Below, one piece after another: positions 8,450 through 17,530 of a DNA stretch of 64,000 nucleotides. Position 1 is the stretch's first letter. Each line of letters opens with the position of its first letter. The notes below the pieces were generated by a model, which saw only the letters and a program-made list of their open reading frames with translations, was not told the DNA's origin and did no database searches. Position numbers and translations under genes: made by a program. Source of the stretch: Streptomyces antimycoticus (lineage in GTDB: Bacteria; Actinomycetota; Actinomycetes; Streptomycetales; Streptomycetaceae); NCBI RefSeq assembly GCF_005405925.1, contig NZ_BJHV01000001.1:8246001-8310000 (forward strand), written 5' to 3'.

Positions 8450-9821
8450 ATGTACGACGTCATTGTGGTAGGAGCGCGCATCAGCGGGGCATCGACGGCG
8501 ATGCTCCTGGCACGAGCGGGATACCGGGTCCTTCTCCTCGACCGGGCCAAATTTCCCGGCGGCAAGGGGGCCGCCACAAATCTGGTCCACCCCCGGGAAT
8601 TCTCCGGCTGAAGCGCTGGGGACTGCTGGACGAGGTGGCGGCCACCGGCTGCCCGCCCATCCACTCCTACGGTCTGCAGAGCGGCCCCGTCCAGCTGATG
8701 GCCAAGCTGCCCGCCGTCGAGGGCGTGGCCGAGGCGTACTCCCCGGAGCGCGCCAAGCTGGACGAGATCCTGCTCGAGGCCGCCGTCAAGGCCGGGGCGG
8801 AGCTGCGGGAGCAGGTCGCACTGCGTGAGCTTCTGACGGACAGCCAGGGCACCGTCATCGGCGTCCGCGCCGAGACCGAGGACCGCACCCCCCTTGTCGA
8901 GCACGCCCGGCTGGTGGTGGGCGCCGACGGCTCCAACTCCACCGTCGCCCGGCTGTTGGGGGCCGAGAAGTACGACTCCCACCCGGTGCTCAACAAGAGC
9001 CACTGGTCGTACTGGGCCGATCTGCCGCACGACGGCAAGGTGCGCACCTACCGCCACCGCCATCAGCACGCCTTCACCTGGCCCACCCACGACGGCCTCA
9101 CCATCGTCGGAGTGGCCCTGCCGGTGGGGGACTTCAAGGCGTCCCCCGACGAGGAGCGCGACGCCACGGTCATCGCCGCCTTCGAGGACGTCGACCCCGA
9201 GTTCGCGGCGCGGCTGCGGGAGACCCGGCGCGTCGACAAGTGGATGACCGGCGCGGTCCCCAACTTCCTGCGCCACTGCCACGGCCCCGGCTGGGCCCTC
9301 GTCGGCGACGCGGGCTACACCCGCGACCCCATCACCGCCGCCGGTATCACCGACTCCCTGCGCGGTGCCGAACTGCTCGTGGAGGCCGTGGAGCCGGCCC
9401 TGTCCGGCGACCGTGACCTCGCCGCCGCGCTCGCCGACTACGCCCGGCGCCGCGACGCCCTGGTGGGCGGCCACTTCCGGTACACCCGCGACCACGCCGC
9501 GCTCGCCGACTACAACCGCGAGGAGCTGGAGTTCATCCGGGCGATGGCACGCAGCCCGCACCACGGCAGCGGCATGGTCGGGATGTTCGCCACGATCGTC
9601 CCGCCCTCCGAGTTCTACTCCCCGGCCAATATCCACGCCCTCTTCGACCACATCCCGCCGGGACCCGAGCCGGGCTGGAAGATCCGGATGGTGCGCTGGC
9701 TCGTCCGCGGCGCCCCCGGCATCTGCCCCCGGCGACCCGGCTCGCCGACCGGCTGATCGCCGCCAACCTCGGGAGCATGGGCACCTTCCTGCTCGACTCC
9801 CCGGTCGCCGGCGCCGCCTAG
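8450..9821 (+). CDS. FAD-dependent monooxygenase (two frameshifts)
   Basis: Group A FAD oxidoreductase, 457 aa after correcting two frame breaks. Seen: MYDVIVVGARISGAS and AGYRVLLLDR (Rossmann GxRxxG, FAD), LVVGADGSNSTVARLLG, and the second FAD motif GDAGYTRDPITAAGITDSLRG, as in geranylgeranyl-reductase-like and PheA/TetX-like oxygenases. The frame breaks at the C-run 8590-8594 (before RLKRWGLLDE) and again at 9726-9730 (before RLADRLIAANLG). One missing C at each place restores an uninterrupted protein, which argues for sequencing error over gene decay. Likely tailors the synthase product by hydroxylation or epoxidation. Confidence 0.8.
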
Positions 9822-9958
9822 CCCGGCTCGCTCGCGGCACGCCCACACGGTGCGGCCGCGACCTCACAACACGGCCATCGGCCGCCCACAGCGCCGCGTC
9901 ACCCGCGCGGGTGGCGCACCTCACGCACCGTCACCACCCCACTCATGGAGGCATCGGC

Positions 9959-11509
9959 ATGTCCAGCAATCCGTCCACAGGCGTCACGACGGCCTTTCTC
10001 TTCCCCGGACAAGGCGGCTTCGACGGCGAGGCACTCCGCCGGGCCAAGGAGCTCCATCCCCAGATCGGACGGGTCTTCGAGCGGCTCGACGCCGTGACCG
10101 AGGAGCTCTACGCCCGCCGCATCTCCGAGGTGCTCTTCGGCGAGCGCAAGGCCGATCTGCGCGATCTGCTCGACAACGACCCCTGGGCCTCCCAGGTCGC
10201 CATCTACGGCGCGGGCCTGGCCGGCTACGAGATCCTCGCCGCCCAGGGCGCCACCCCCGACGTCCTGGCCGGGCACAGCTTGGGCGAGATCACCGCCCTG
10301 GTGGCGGCCGGGGCCTTCTCGGTCGAGGACGGGGTCCGGATCGTCGCCCAGCGCGTCGCCGTGATCGAGCGGCAGGGCGGTGTCGACGGCCGCATGGTGG
10401 CCCTGGCCGCGAGCGCCGAGCGCACCCGCAAGCTGCTGGAGCTGGTGGACGAGCCGCTGCTGGCCGTCGCCACCGAGAACCACGACGAGCAGACCGTGGT
10501 CAGCGGCCCCGCCGGAATCCTGGACCGGGTCGTGGCGATCGCCGGACAACTGGACGTGGGCGCCATCGAGATCGACACCCCCTTCCCCTTCCACACCCCG
10601 GCGCTCGCCCCCGCCGCCCCCGAGTTCGCCGCCTACGTACGGAAGCTGGACCAGCATCCGCTGAACCGCCCGGTCTACTCGCCGATCCTGCAGCGCTACT
10701 ACGAGCCGGGCGATGTGCTCGCCGATCTGCTGGCCGAGCATTTCACCCGGCCGGTGCGGTTCGCCGCGGCCGTACGGCATCTGCGGGAGAGCGGCGCCGA
10801 GGTGTTCGTGGAGGCGGGCGGGCGCGCCGCGCTGTCCAAGCTGGTCGCCAAGGTGACCGCCGGCTCCGAGGTGCGGTCGCTGCCCACGCTGGCCCTGACC
10901 GGCGGACGGCTCGCGCTCGAGGAAACGCTCGAGGCGCTGCGCGAGGCCGGCCTGGCCGCGCCCGAGCGCGGCGGGCTCGCCGAGCTGCTGGCTCCCTCGG
11001 TGCCCTCCGACGTCTTCGCGGCGTACTGGAGCGAGCGCGGCCACATGGTGCTGGAGCTGGTCCGCACCGAGCTGGACGCCTTCCGCAAGTCCGCCGAGGC
11101 CGGGCGCCCCGAGCCCGAGCCCGCCGAGCACATCGCGGAGCCCGAGCCCGCTGTCGAGGCCGCTCCCGAGCCCGCCGCGGCGGCCCCGTCCGCCTCGTCC
11201 GCGTCCGGACCGCGGCCGGAGGAGTACGACCGCGAGCGGCTCTTCGACGAGCTGCGGACCCTCTACGCCGAGGCGCTCGAATACCCCGAGGACGTCTTCG
11301 AGGACGAGGTGCAGCTCGAGGCCGAGCTGGGAGTCGACTCCGTCAAGCAGGTCGAACTCCTGTCCAGGGTGTCCAGTCGTTACGGGCTGCCGCCGCGCGA
11401 GTCCGGCTTCCGGCTGGCCACCTACAACACCATGGGCAAGATCACCGACTTTGTGCTGCAGCAGATGAACGACCAGGGGGCCCATGCGCCCGCCTCCGCC
11501 ACGGGCTGA
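9959..11509 (+). CDS. Acyltransferase-ACP didomain (AT-ACP), iterative synthase subunit
   Basis: 516 aa. Residues about 8-320 form a malonyl-type acyltransferase: FLFPGQGG, catalytic Ser107 in GHSLGE, and a PFPFHTP segment near the active-site His. An Ala/Pro/Glu-rich linker follows (about 375-420), then one acyl carrier protein with Ser461 in ELGVDSVKQVELL as the phosphopantetheine site. PfaB-like ATs occur in PUFA synthases, but there the ACPs are multiple and tandem on the KS subunit; here a single ACP rides on the AT. ATG with GGAGG upstream. The 6-kb KS gene follows after 39 nt. It should load malonyl units and carry the growing chain. Confidence 0.88.
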   Translation: MSSNPSTGVTTAFLFPGQGGFDGEALRRAKELHPQIGRVFERLDAVTEELYARRISEVLFGERKADLRDLLDNDPWASQVAIYGAGLAGYEILAAQGATPDVLAGHSLGEITALVAAGAFSVEDGVRIVAQRVAVIERQGGVDGRMVALAASAERTRKLLELVDEPLLAVATENHDEQTVVSGPAGILDRVVAIAGQLDVGAIEIDTPFPFHTPALAPAAPEFAAYVRKLDQHPLNRPVYSPILQRYYEPGDVLADLLAEHFTRPVRFAAAVRHLRESGAEVFVEAGGRAALSKLVAKVTAGSEVRSLPTLALTGGRLALEETLEALREAGLAAPERGGLAELLAPSVPSDVFAAYWSERGHMVLELVRTELDAFRKSAEAGRPEPEPAEHIAEPEPAVEAAPEPAAAAPSASSASGPRPEEYDRERLFDELRTLYAEALEYPEDVFEDEVQLEAELGVDSVKQVELLSRVSSRYGLPPRESGFRLATYNTMGKITDFVLQQMNDQGAHAPASATG

Positions 11510-11548
11510 TTCGCCCACCCCCTCGTCGCAGAAGGAGTCAGTCGTTCC

Positions 11549-14500
11549 ATGAAAGACCTCACGGGGAAGGTGGCCCTGGTCACCGGAGGTTCCAAGGGCG
11601 TGGGAAAGGCGATCGCGCGGACCCTCGCGGCCCGCGGCGCCGACATCGTCCTCAACTATTTCCACTCGCACGACCAGGCCAAGCGCACCAGGGACGAACT
11701 GGTGGCAAGCGGCGCCCGGGTCCAGCTCGCACGGGCCTCGGTGGCCCGGCAGGAGCAGGTCGACCGGATGTTCGCCGAGATCGAGGAGCGCCACGGGCGG
11801 CTCGACATCCTGGTCAACAGCGCCGCCAACGGGGCTCTGCTGCCGCTGGCCGAGGTGACCGACGAGGACATCGCCAAGGCCATCGACACCAACTACAAGG
11901 GGGGACTGCGCTGCGCCCGCGGCGCGGCCCCGCTGATGGCGCGCACCGGCGGCGGGTCGATCGTCACCGTCTCGGCGCTCGGCGGCTCGCAGATGGTGAT
12001 GGCCAACTACTCGGCCTGCGCCCCCGCCAAGGCGGCCGCCGAGGCGGCGACCCGCTATCTCGCCGTGGAGTTCGCCCCGCTCGGCATCCGGGTGAACACC
12101 GCCTCGGCCGCCATGCTCGAAAGCGATGTCGCGGACAAGTTCCCCCGGGCCCGGGAGATGCAGGAGGTGATCGCCAGGGCGACGCCCTTCGGACGGCTGG
12201 GCACCGCTGAGGAGTTCGCCGACGTCGTCGCCTTCCTGGCCTCCGATGCCGCACGGTGGATCACCGGACAGGTGGTGCTCGCGGACGGGGGACTGACGCT
12301 GGGCGCCGCCCTCCTGTCCCCGCCCGCATCGGCTCCCGTACGGGAAGAGGCCGCACCGGAGCCTGCCGTGGCTGCAGAGCCCGCACGCCCCCAGGCCGCC
12401 CCGGCCGTCACCGAGGCCGTCGTCACCGAGCCGGTGGACGCCCCCGGCCCCGACCTGCCCCCCGATGTCCCCGACGACGCGATCGCCGTCGTCGGCATGG
12501 GCCTGGCGGTCGCCGGGGCGAACAGCCCCGAGGAGTTCTGGAAGCTCCGTACGACCGGTGACGAGCTGTTCGTCAAAATTCCCCGGGACCGCTGGCGGCA
12601 TGAGAACTTCCACGCCGCCGACACCGCCGCCGAGGACAAGGCGTACGCCGACCGCTGCGTCTTCATCACGGACTTCGAGGCCGCCCCCGGCTCCGTCGAC
12701 AGCATGGCCGAGGGCGCGGACGACCACGAGCTGACCACCATGTGGCTGCGCCACAGCCTGGTCCAGGCCCTGGAGGGGGTGCGCCACCAGGACACCGACC
12801 GCTGCTCCTTCGTCGTCGGCTACACCCCCGACGGCAGCCAGCACCTCGAAGAGGCCGGGGTGCTGGACAGCGTCACCCGGATGACCCACGACATCCTCCG
12901 GGACCTGCCGCTGGAGGACGGCGAGCGCACCACTCTCGGCGGCGACATCGAAGCGGCCCTGGCCCGCCGCTACTGGCGCGCCGGCCAGGACCGCTCGCGC
13001 TTTTTGCCGCACCGCGTCGGCGAGCTGGCGATGCGCGGTCTGCTGCCGCCCTCGACCGAGCTGCACATGGTGGACACCGCCTGCTCCTCCTCCCTGTACG
13101 CGATCGACATCGCCGCCAAGGGCCTGCTCATGGGCAAGCAGGACATCGCCGTCTGCGGTGGCGCCTTCGCGCTCGCGCCGCGCGGCACCGTGCTCTTCTC
13201 CAAGCTCCAGGGGCTCTCCAAGCGCGGCGAGGTGCACGCGCTCGACGAGGACGCCGACGGGGTGATCTTCGCCGACGGCGCCGCGCTGGTCGTCCTCAAG
13301 CGGCTGAGCCGGGCGCGGGCCGACGGGGACGAGGTGCTCGGGGTGCTCCGCGCGTTCGGCTCGTCCTCCGACGGCAAGGGCAAGGCCATCTACGCGCCCA
13401 ACGCCGCGGGTCAGAGCCTGGCGGTGCGGCGCGCCCTGGAGGCGGGCGAGGTCGAGGGCGACGCGGTGAGCTGGGTCAACGCCCACGCCACCGGCACCCC
13501 CGCCGGTGACCTCGCAGAGTTCACCACGCTGCGGGAGTACTACGGCACCGCCGGACCGGCCACGGTCACCTCCAACAAGTCCCTGATCGGCCACACCGGC
13601 TGGGCGGCGGGCGTGGTCTCGCTCATCGAGAACCTGCTGGGCCTGGCCGAGCACACCATCCCCGGCCAGTTCCGCTTCTCCCGGCCCCGTGAGGACTTCC
13701 GGCTCGACGAGACCGGACTGGAGATCACCCCCGAGCACAAGGAGTGGCCGGGGAAGCCGGACGGCCCGCGGCTGGCCGCGGTGTCCGGTTTCGGCTTCGG
13801 CGGCACCAACGCCCATCTGATCGTCTCCGAGCACCGGCCGCGCCCCGCCGCCGCGAACGCCACCGCCACCGACCGGGCCCCGGCGACCGTCACCAAGGTC
13901 CCCGACCCCGGCAGCCGGGTGGCGATCGTCGGCTGGTCGGCCCATCTGCCGGGGCTGGCGGGCCGCGAGGAGGTCACCCGCTGGCTGGGCGGCGGTCCGC
14001 GCCCCCGCGACAGCTTCGGCGAGGAGTACCCGGCGCCGCCGTTCAACAAGGTCCGGCTGCCTCCCAAGACCATCCGGGCCCTGGACCGCTGCCAGTTGAT
14101 GATCGTGGAGTGCGCCCATCAACTCCGCGACCAGATGCCGGACTTCTGGCAGGAGCGGGCGCTCAAGACCGGGGTGTTCGTCGGCCATATGGGCCCGACC
14201 CGCGCCGCGATGCTCTACGCCAACCGCTGCTATCTCGACGACATCGCCGAGGCCCTCGGCGAGCTGGGCTCCGATGCGCTGCCGGGTGTTCTGGAACGGC
14301 TCGGCGGCCGCGTACGCGACATGATCCCGGCCTCCAACGAGGACTCCTTCCCCGGCCAGATGCCCAACATCATCTCGGCCCGGGTGGCGAACTACTTCGA
14401 CCTCAACGGCCCGAACATGACGATGGACTCCGGCTTCGCCTCCGCCGTCTCCTCCATCACCTCCGCCGGCCGCTATCTGCGCACCGGGGAGCTCGACTTC

Positions 14501-17500
14501 GCGCTCGCGGGCGGGATCAACGGCAACAGCCTCCCGGAGTACCGGACGCTGATCGGCGGGCTGCTGCCGCCGGAGGCCGAGGAACTCGCCGAGGGCGCCT
14601 TCCTGTTCGCCCTGACCACCGAGGAGCGGGCCCGCGCCGCGGGGCTCGAGGTGCTCGCGTACGTGGACGAGCCGCTCGGTGCCGTCGAGGCGGGGCGCGG
14701 CGAGGCCGCTCCGGACGAGATCCTGCTGTGCGGCGCGCCCGCCCCCGAGCACGCCCGCTATCTGGGCGCGGCCGGTGGTCTCGCCGTCCTCAAGGCGCTG
14801 CACCGGCCCTCGGGGAGCGTGGAGATCGCCACCGACGAGAGCGAGGGCGCCGCCGGGGCCCGGCTCCGGCTGACCATCCCGGGGACCGGTGAGGACGCCG
14901 GGCCCGGCCCCGCCGAGGCGTCCCCGGCCGCGCTGCCCGCCGCGTTCGCCACCGACGGACGGCTCGCGGACGGCACGCCCGTACGGGTCCGCCGCCAGGT
15001 GCCCGTCCTTGCCGGACTGCCCGCGCGCACCGTGCGCGAGCGGACCCCGTTCCTCCCGGTGGGCGCGGTGGTGCTCACCGACGCGCCCGAACTGCTCGCC
15101 GGTGCCGCGCCGCCGGAGGCGGACCTCACCGTTCTGTCCACGGCGCCGCTGGGGGCCCCGCGCCCCGGCTGGCACCATCTGCCCGAGGTCACCGAGGAGT
15201 CGGTCCGCCGGGCGCTGGCCGGTGCGGGCCCGGGGGCCACCCACCTCAGGGTGGTCGCCGACCTCGGCCGGGCGGCCACGGACGGCCCCGCGCCCGGCCT
15301 CACCGCCCTGCACGACGCCGCGTATCTGACGCTCCAGCACGCCTACGACGACCTGGCCGACCCCGGCTCCTCGGCCGTGGCGCTGCTGCTGGGCGCCGCG
15401 CCCGGCGGCATCCCGCATCCGTACACCGGGCTCTTCACCGGGCTGTGGAAGACCGCGGCCCTGGAGCGCGACGCCTGCCTCGCCTTCACGCTGTGCACCT
15501 CCGCCACCGACCTCACGGAGGCCATCGCCCGGGCCGAGGAGGAGAGCGCGAACGAGCGGGTCTTCCCCGCGGTGTTCGACATCGACGGCGTGCGGAAGAG
15601 CTATCTGCTCTCCGACGAACCGGCCGCCCCGGGGGAGGGGGCGCCTGCCGTCCTCGGCCGGGACTCCGTCGTGGTGGTCGCCGGAGGCGCCCGGGGTATC
15701 ACCGCCGAGGTGGTCAAGGCGGTCGCCGAGCACTTCCGGCCCCGGATCTACGTCCTCGGCAGCAACTCCCTGGACGACTGGCCGCCGGAGACGTATGAGG
15801 GCACCGACGAGGAGTTCGCCGCCCGGCGCGCCGGCTACATCAAGACGGAGATCGCCCGGCGCGACGGCCGCACCGTCGCCGATATCAACCGCGCCTTCGA
15901 CCGCATGGTCAACGCCCGCTCGGCGCGCCGGAACCTGGACGAGATGGCCGCCCACAGCGGTCCCGGCCGGGTCACCTACCTCGCCTGCGACATGCGCGAC
16001 GGCGACGCGGTGGACGGGGCGATCGGCCGGGTCCTGGCCGAGCAGGGGCGGATCGACCTGCTGGTCAACGCCGCCGGGCTGCAGCGCTCGGGGCTGATCA
16101 AGGACAAGAGCTTCGCCGAGTTCACCGCCATCCGCGATCTGAAGCTGGACTCCTACCTCCACCTCAAGCGCGCCCTGCGCACCGCGCCGCCCCGGCTGTG
16201 GTGCAACTTCGGCTCGCTGCTGGGCTACTTCGGACAGCTCGGGGAGGCCGACTACGCCGCGGCCAACGACTTCCTGGCCGCCGCCGCGACCCACGCCCGG
16301 GCCACCGGACCGCGGACGGACGAGTTCACCATCGGCTGGACGCTGTGGGAAGGCGTCGGCATGGGCGCCAACGAGCTGACCAAGGCGTACTACGAGCGCG
16401 CCGGGTCGTACAGCAACATGGCCGTCGCCGAGGGCATCCACCACTTCGTCCAGGAGCTGCACGCCCCCGTGCGGCGCCCCTCCGTCGTCCACCTCGGCGA
16501 CGCCGAGCGCGCCACCGTCGAGCGCTTCTACCCCGGCTATCTGGCCGCCACGGGCGAGGCGGAGCGGCCCGGGTTCTTTCTGCGCCGGCTGCTGGAGTCC
16601 GATGAGCGGTCGGTGGTCTACGAGTGCGTCTTCGACCTGGAGACCGACGGCTATCTCGAACACCACACGGTGCGCGGCGAGGCCACCCTGCCCGGCACCT
16701 TCGTCACCGAACTGGCCGCCGAGGCCGCCCGTGCCCTGGTCCCCGGCAAGCGGGTGATCGCCTTCGAGGACCTGCGCTTCGAGCACTTCCTGCGGGTCTA
16801 CCGCGACCTCCCGGCCGGACCGCGGCGCATCCGCGCGGAGCTGGTCGACAGCCCCGGCGAGGTGACCGTCGTCCAGGTGCGGATCACCGAGGACGTGGTG
16901 GCGCCCAGCGGTGTGGTCCTGGTCAGGGACCGGGTCCACTTCCTGGCCCGGGTGCTGCTGGACACCGAGGCACCCACCGCGCCGCGCTGGGAGGAGTGGC
17001 CGGCGGGGGAGGAGACCCCGGTCCCCGACCCGTACCATCAGCCCGGCTCCCCGGTGCGGCTGACCGGCCCCTTCGTCTCCACCACCGACACCCGGATCCA
17101 CCCCCGCGGCAAGCGCGCCCGCTACGCGCCGGACATCCCGGCCGGCGACCCGGTGTGGTCCAGGTTCACCGTGCCGTCCATCCTGCTCGACGGGCTGGCC
17201 CGGGTGGGGGTGCTGGATCTGATCGACGGGCACGCCGGGCATCTGGTGCCGGTGGCGGCGCCGCTGTCGATCCGCCGGATCGACCTGTACGAGGAGATCA
17301 GCGACCACGATCTGGCCGCCTCCGGCGAGGCCGTCGACCTCTTCGTCACCCCGCCCGGCTTCGATCTGACGGCCGACGCCATCAGCAACCGCTTCGTCGC
17401 GGTGCGGCCCGACGGCCGGATGCTCCTCCAGATGAAGGACATGCGGGCCACCCTCATCGGCTACATCGACGCCGAGACCGGCGAGGCCGTCCCTCTCGAA

Positions 17501-17530
17501 CAGGCAGCAGCGGGGGAGGACCGGATATGA
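11549..17530 (+). CDS. Iterative synthase: FabL-like SDR-KS-CLF-KR-DH
   Basis: 1993 aa multidomain protein. Domains: 1-255 SDR with GGSKGVGKA, NSAANG and Tyr154-X6-Lys161, the spacing of FabL/FabI enoyl-ACP reductases and not the usual YxxxK of ketoreductases; Ala/Pro linker to about 310; ketosynthase 310-770 with active Cys512 (DTACSSS), His in NAHATGT and NKSLIGH; a second KS-like domain about 790-1070 in which the active Cys is Phe963 (DSGFASA), hence a chain-length-factor-type partner; about 1350-1660 ketoreductase (VVAGGARGIT, NAAGLQ, EADYAAAND); about 1680-1990 double-hotdog dehydratase (HHTVRGEATLP, SILLDGLARV). The order recalls PfaA/PfaC of PUFA synthases but is rearranged. Its stop overlaps the next start (ATGA). 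Product unknown. Confidence 0.87.
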   Translation: MKDLTGKVALVTGGSKGVGKAIARTLAARGADIVLNYFHSHDQAKRTRDELVASGARVQLARASVARQEQVDRMFAEIEERHGRLDILVNSAANGALLPLAEVTDEDIAKAIDTNYKGGLRCARGAAPLMARTGGGSIVTVSALGGSQMVMANYSACAPAKAAAEAATRYLAVEFAPLGIRVNTASAAMLESDVADKFPRAREMQEVIARATPFGRLGTAEEFADVVAFLASDAARWITGQVVLADGGLTLGAALLSPPASAPVREEAAPEPAVAAEPARPQAAPAVTEAVVTEPVDAPGPDLPPDVPDDAIAVVGMGLAVAGANSPEEFWKLRTTGDELFVKIPRDRWRHENFHAADTAAEDKAYADRCVFITDFEAAPGSVDSMAEGADDHELTTMWLRHSLVQALEGVRHQDTDRCSFVVGYTPDGSQHLEEAGVLDSVTRMTHDILRDLPLEDGERTTLGGDIEAALARRYWRAGQDRSRFLPHRVGELAMRGLLPPSTELHMVDTACSSSLYAIDIAAKGLLMGKQDIAVCGGAFALAPRGTVLFSKLQGLSKRGEVHALDEDADGVIFADGAALVVLKRLSRARADGDEVLGVLRAFGSSSDGKGKAIYAPNAAGQSLAVRRALEAGEVEGDAVSWVNAHATGTPAGDLAEFTTLREYYGTAGPATVTSNKSLIGHTGWAAGVVSLIENLLGLAEHTIPGQFRFSRPREDFRLDETGLEITPEHKEWPGKPDGPRLAAVSGFGFGGTNAHLIVSEHRPRPAAANATATDRAPATVTKVPDPGSRVAIVGWSAHLPGLAGREEVTRWLGGGPRPRDSFGEEYPAPPFNKVRLPPKTIRALDRCQLMIVECAHQLRDQMPDFWQERALKTGVFVGHMGPTRAAMLYANRCYLDDIAEALGELGSDALPGVLERLGGRVRDMIPASNEDSFPGQMPNIISARVANYFDLNGPNMTMDSGFASAVSSITSAGRYLRTGELDFALAGGINGNSLPEYRTLIGGLLPPEAEELAEGAFLFALTTEERARAAGLEVLAYVDEPLGAVEAGRGEAAPDEILLCGAPAPEHARYLGAAGGLAVLKALHRPSGSVEIATDESEGAAGARLRLTIPGTGEDAGPGPAEASPAALPAAFATDGRLADGTPVRVRRQVPVLAGLPARTVRERTPFLPVGAVVLTDAPELLAGAAPPEADLTVLSTAPLGAPRPGWHHLPEVTEESVRRALAGAGPGATHLRVVADLGRAATDGPAPGLTALHDAAYLTLQHAYDDLADPGSSAVALLLGAAPGGIPHPYTGLFTGLWKTAALERDACLAFTLCTSATDLTEAIARAEEESANERVFPAVFDIDGVRKSYLLSDEPAAPGEGAPAVLGRDSVVVVAGGARGITAEVVKAVAEHFRPRIYVLGSNSLDDWPPETYEGTDEEFAARRAGYIKTEIARRDGRTVADINRAFDRMVNARSARRNLDEMAAHSGPGRVTYLACDMRDGDAVDGAIGRVLAEQGRIDLLVNAAGLQRSGLIKDKSFAEFTAIRDLKLDSYLHLKRALRTAPPRLWCNFGSLLGYFGQLGEADYAAANDFLAAAATHARATGPRTDEFTIGWTLWEGVGMGANELTKAYYERAGSYSNMAVAEGIHHFVQELHAPVRRPSVVHLGDAERATVERFYPGYLAATGEAERPGFFLRRLLESDERSVVYECVFDLETDGYLEHHTVRGEATLPGTFVTELAAEAARALVPGKRVIAFEDLRFEHFLRVYRDLPAGPRRIRAELVDSPGEVTVVQVRITEDVVAPSGVVLVRDRVHFLARVLLDTEAPTAPRWEEWPAGEETPVPDPYHQPGSPVRLTGPFVSTTDTRIHPRGKRARYAPDIPAGDPVWSRFTVPSILLDGLARVGVLDLIDGHAGHLVPVAAPLSIRRIDLYEEISDHDLAASGEAVDLFVTPPGFDLTADAISNRFVAVRPDGRMLLQMKDMRATLIGYIDAETGEAVPLEQAAAGEDRI

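Noticed and set aside
6943..9756. A 937-codon plus-strand frame spanning the MFS gene and the FAD oxygenase
   Set aside because: Its first half is an out-of-frame read of the MFS gene; only the second half is real FAD oxygenase sequence joined by a frameshift.
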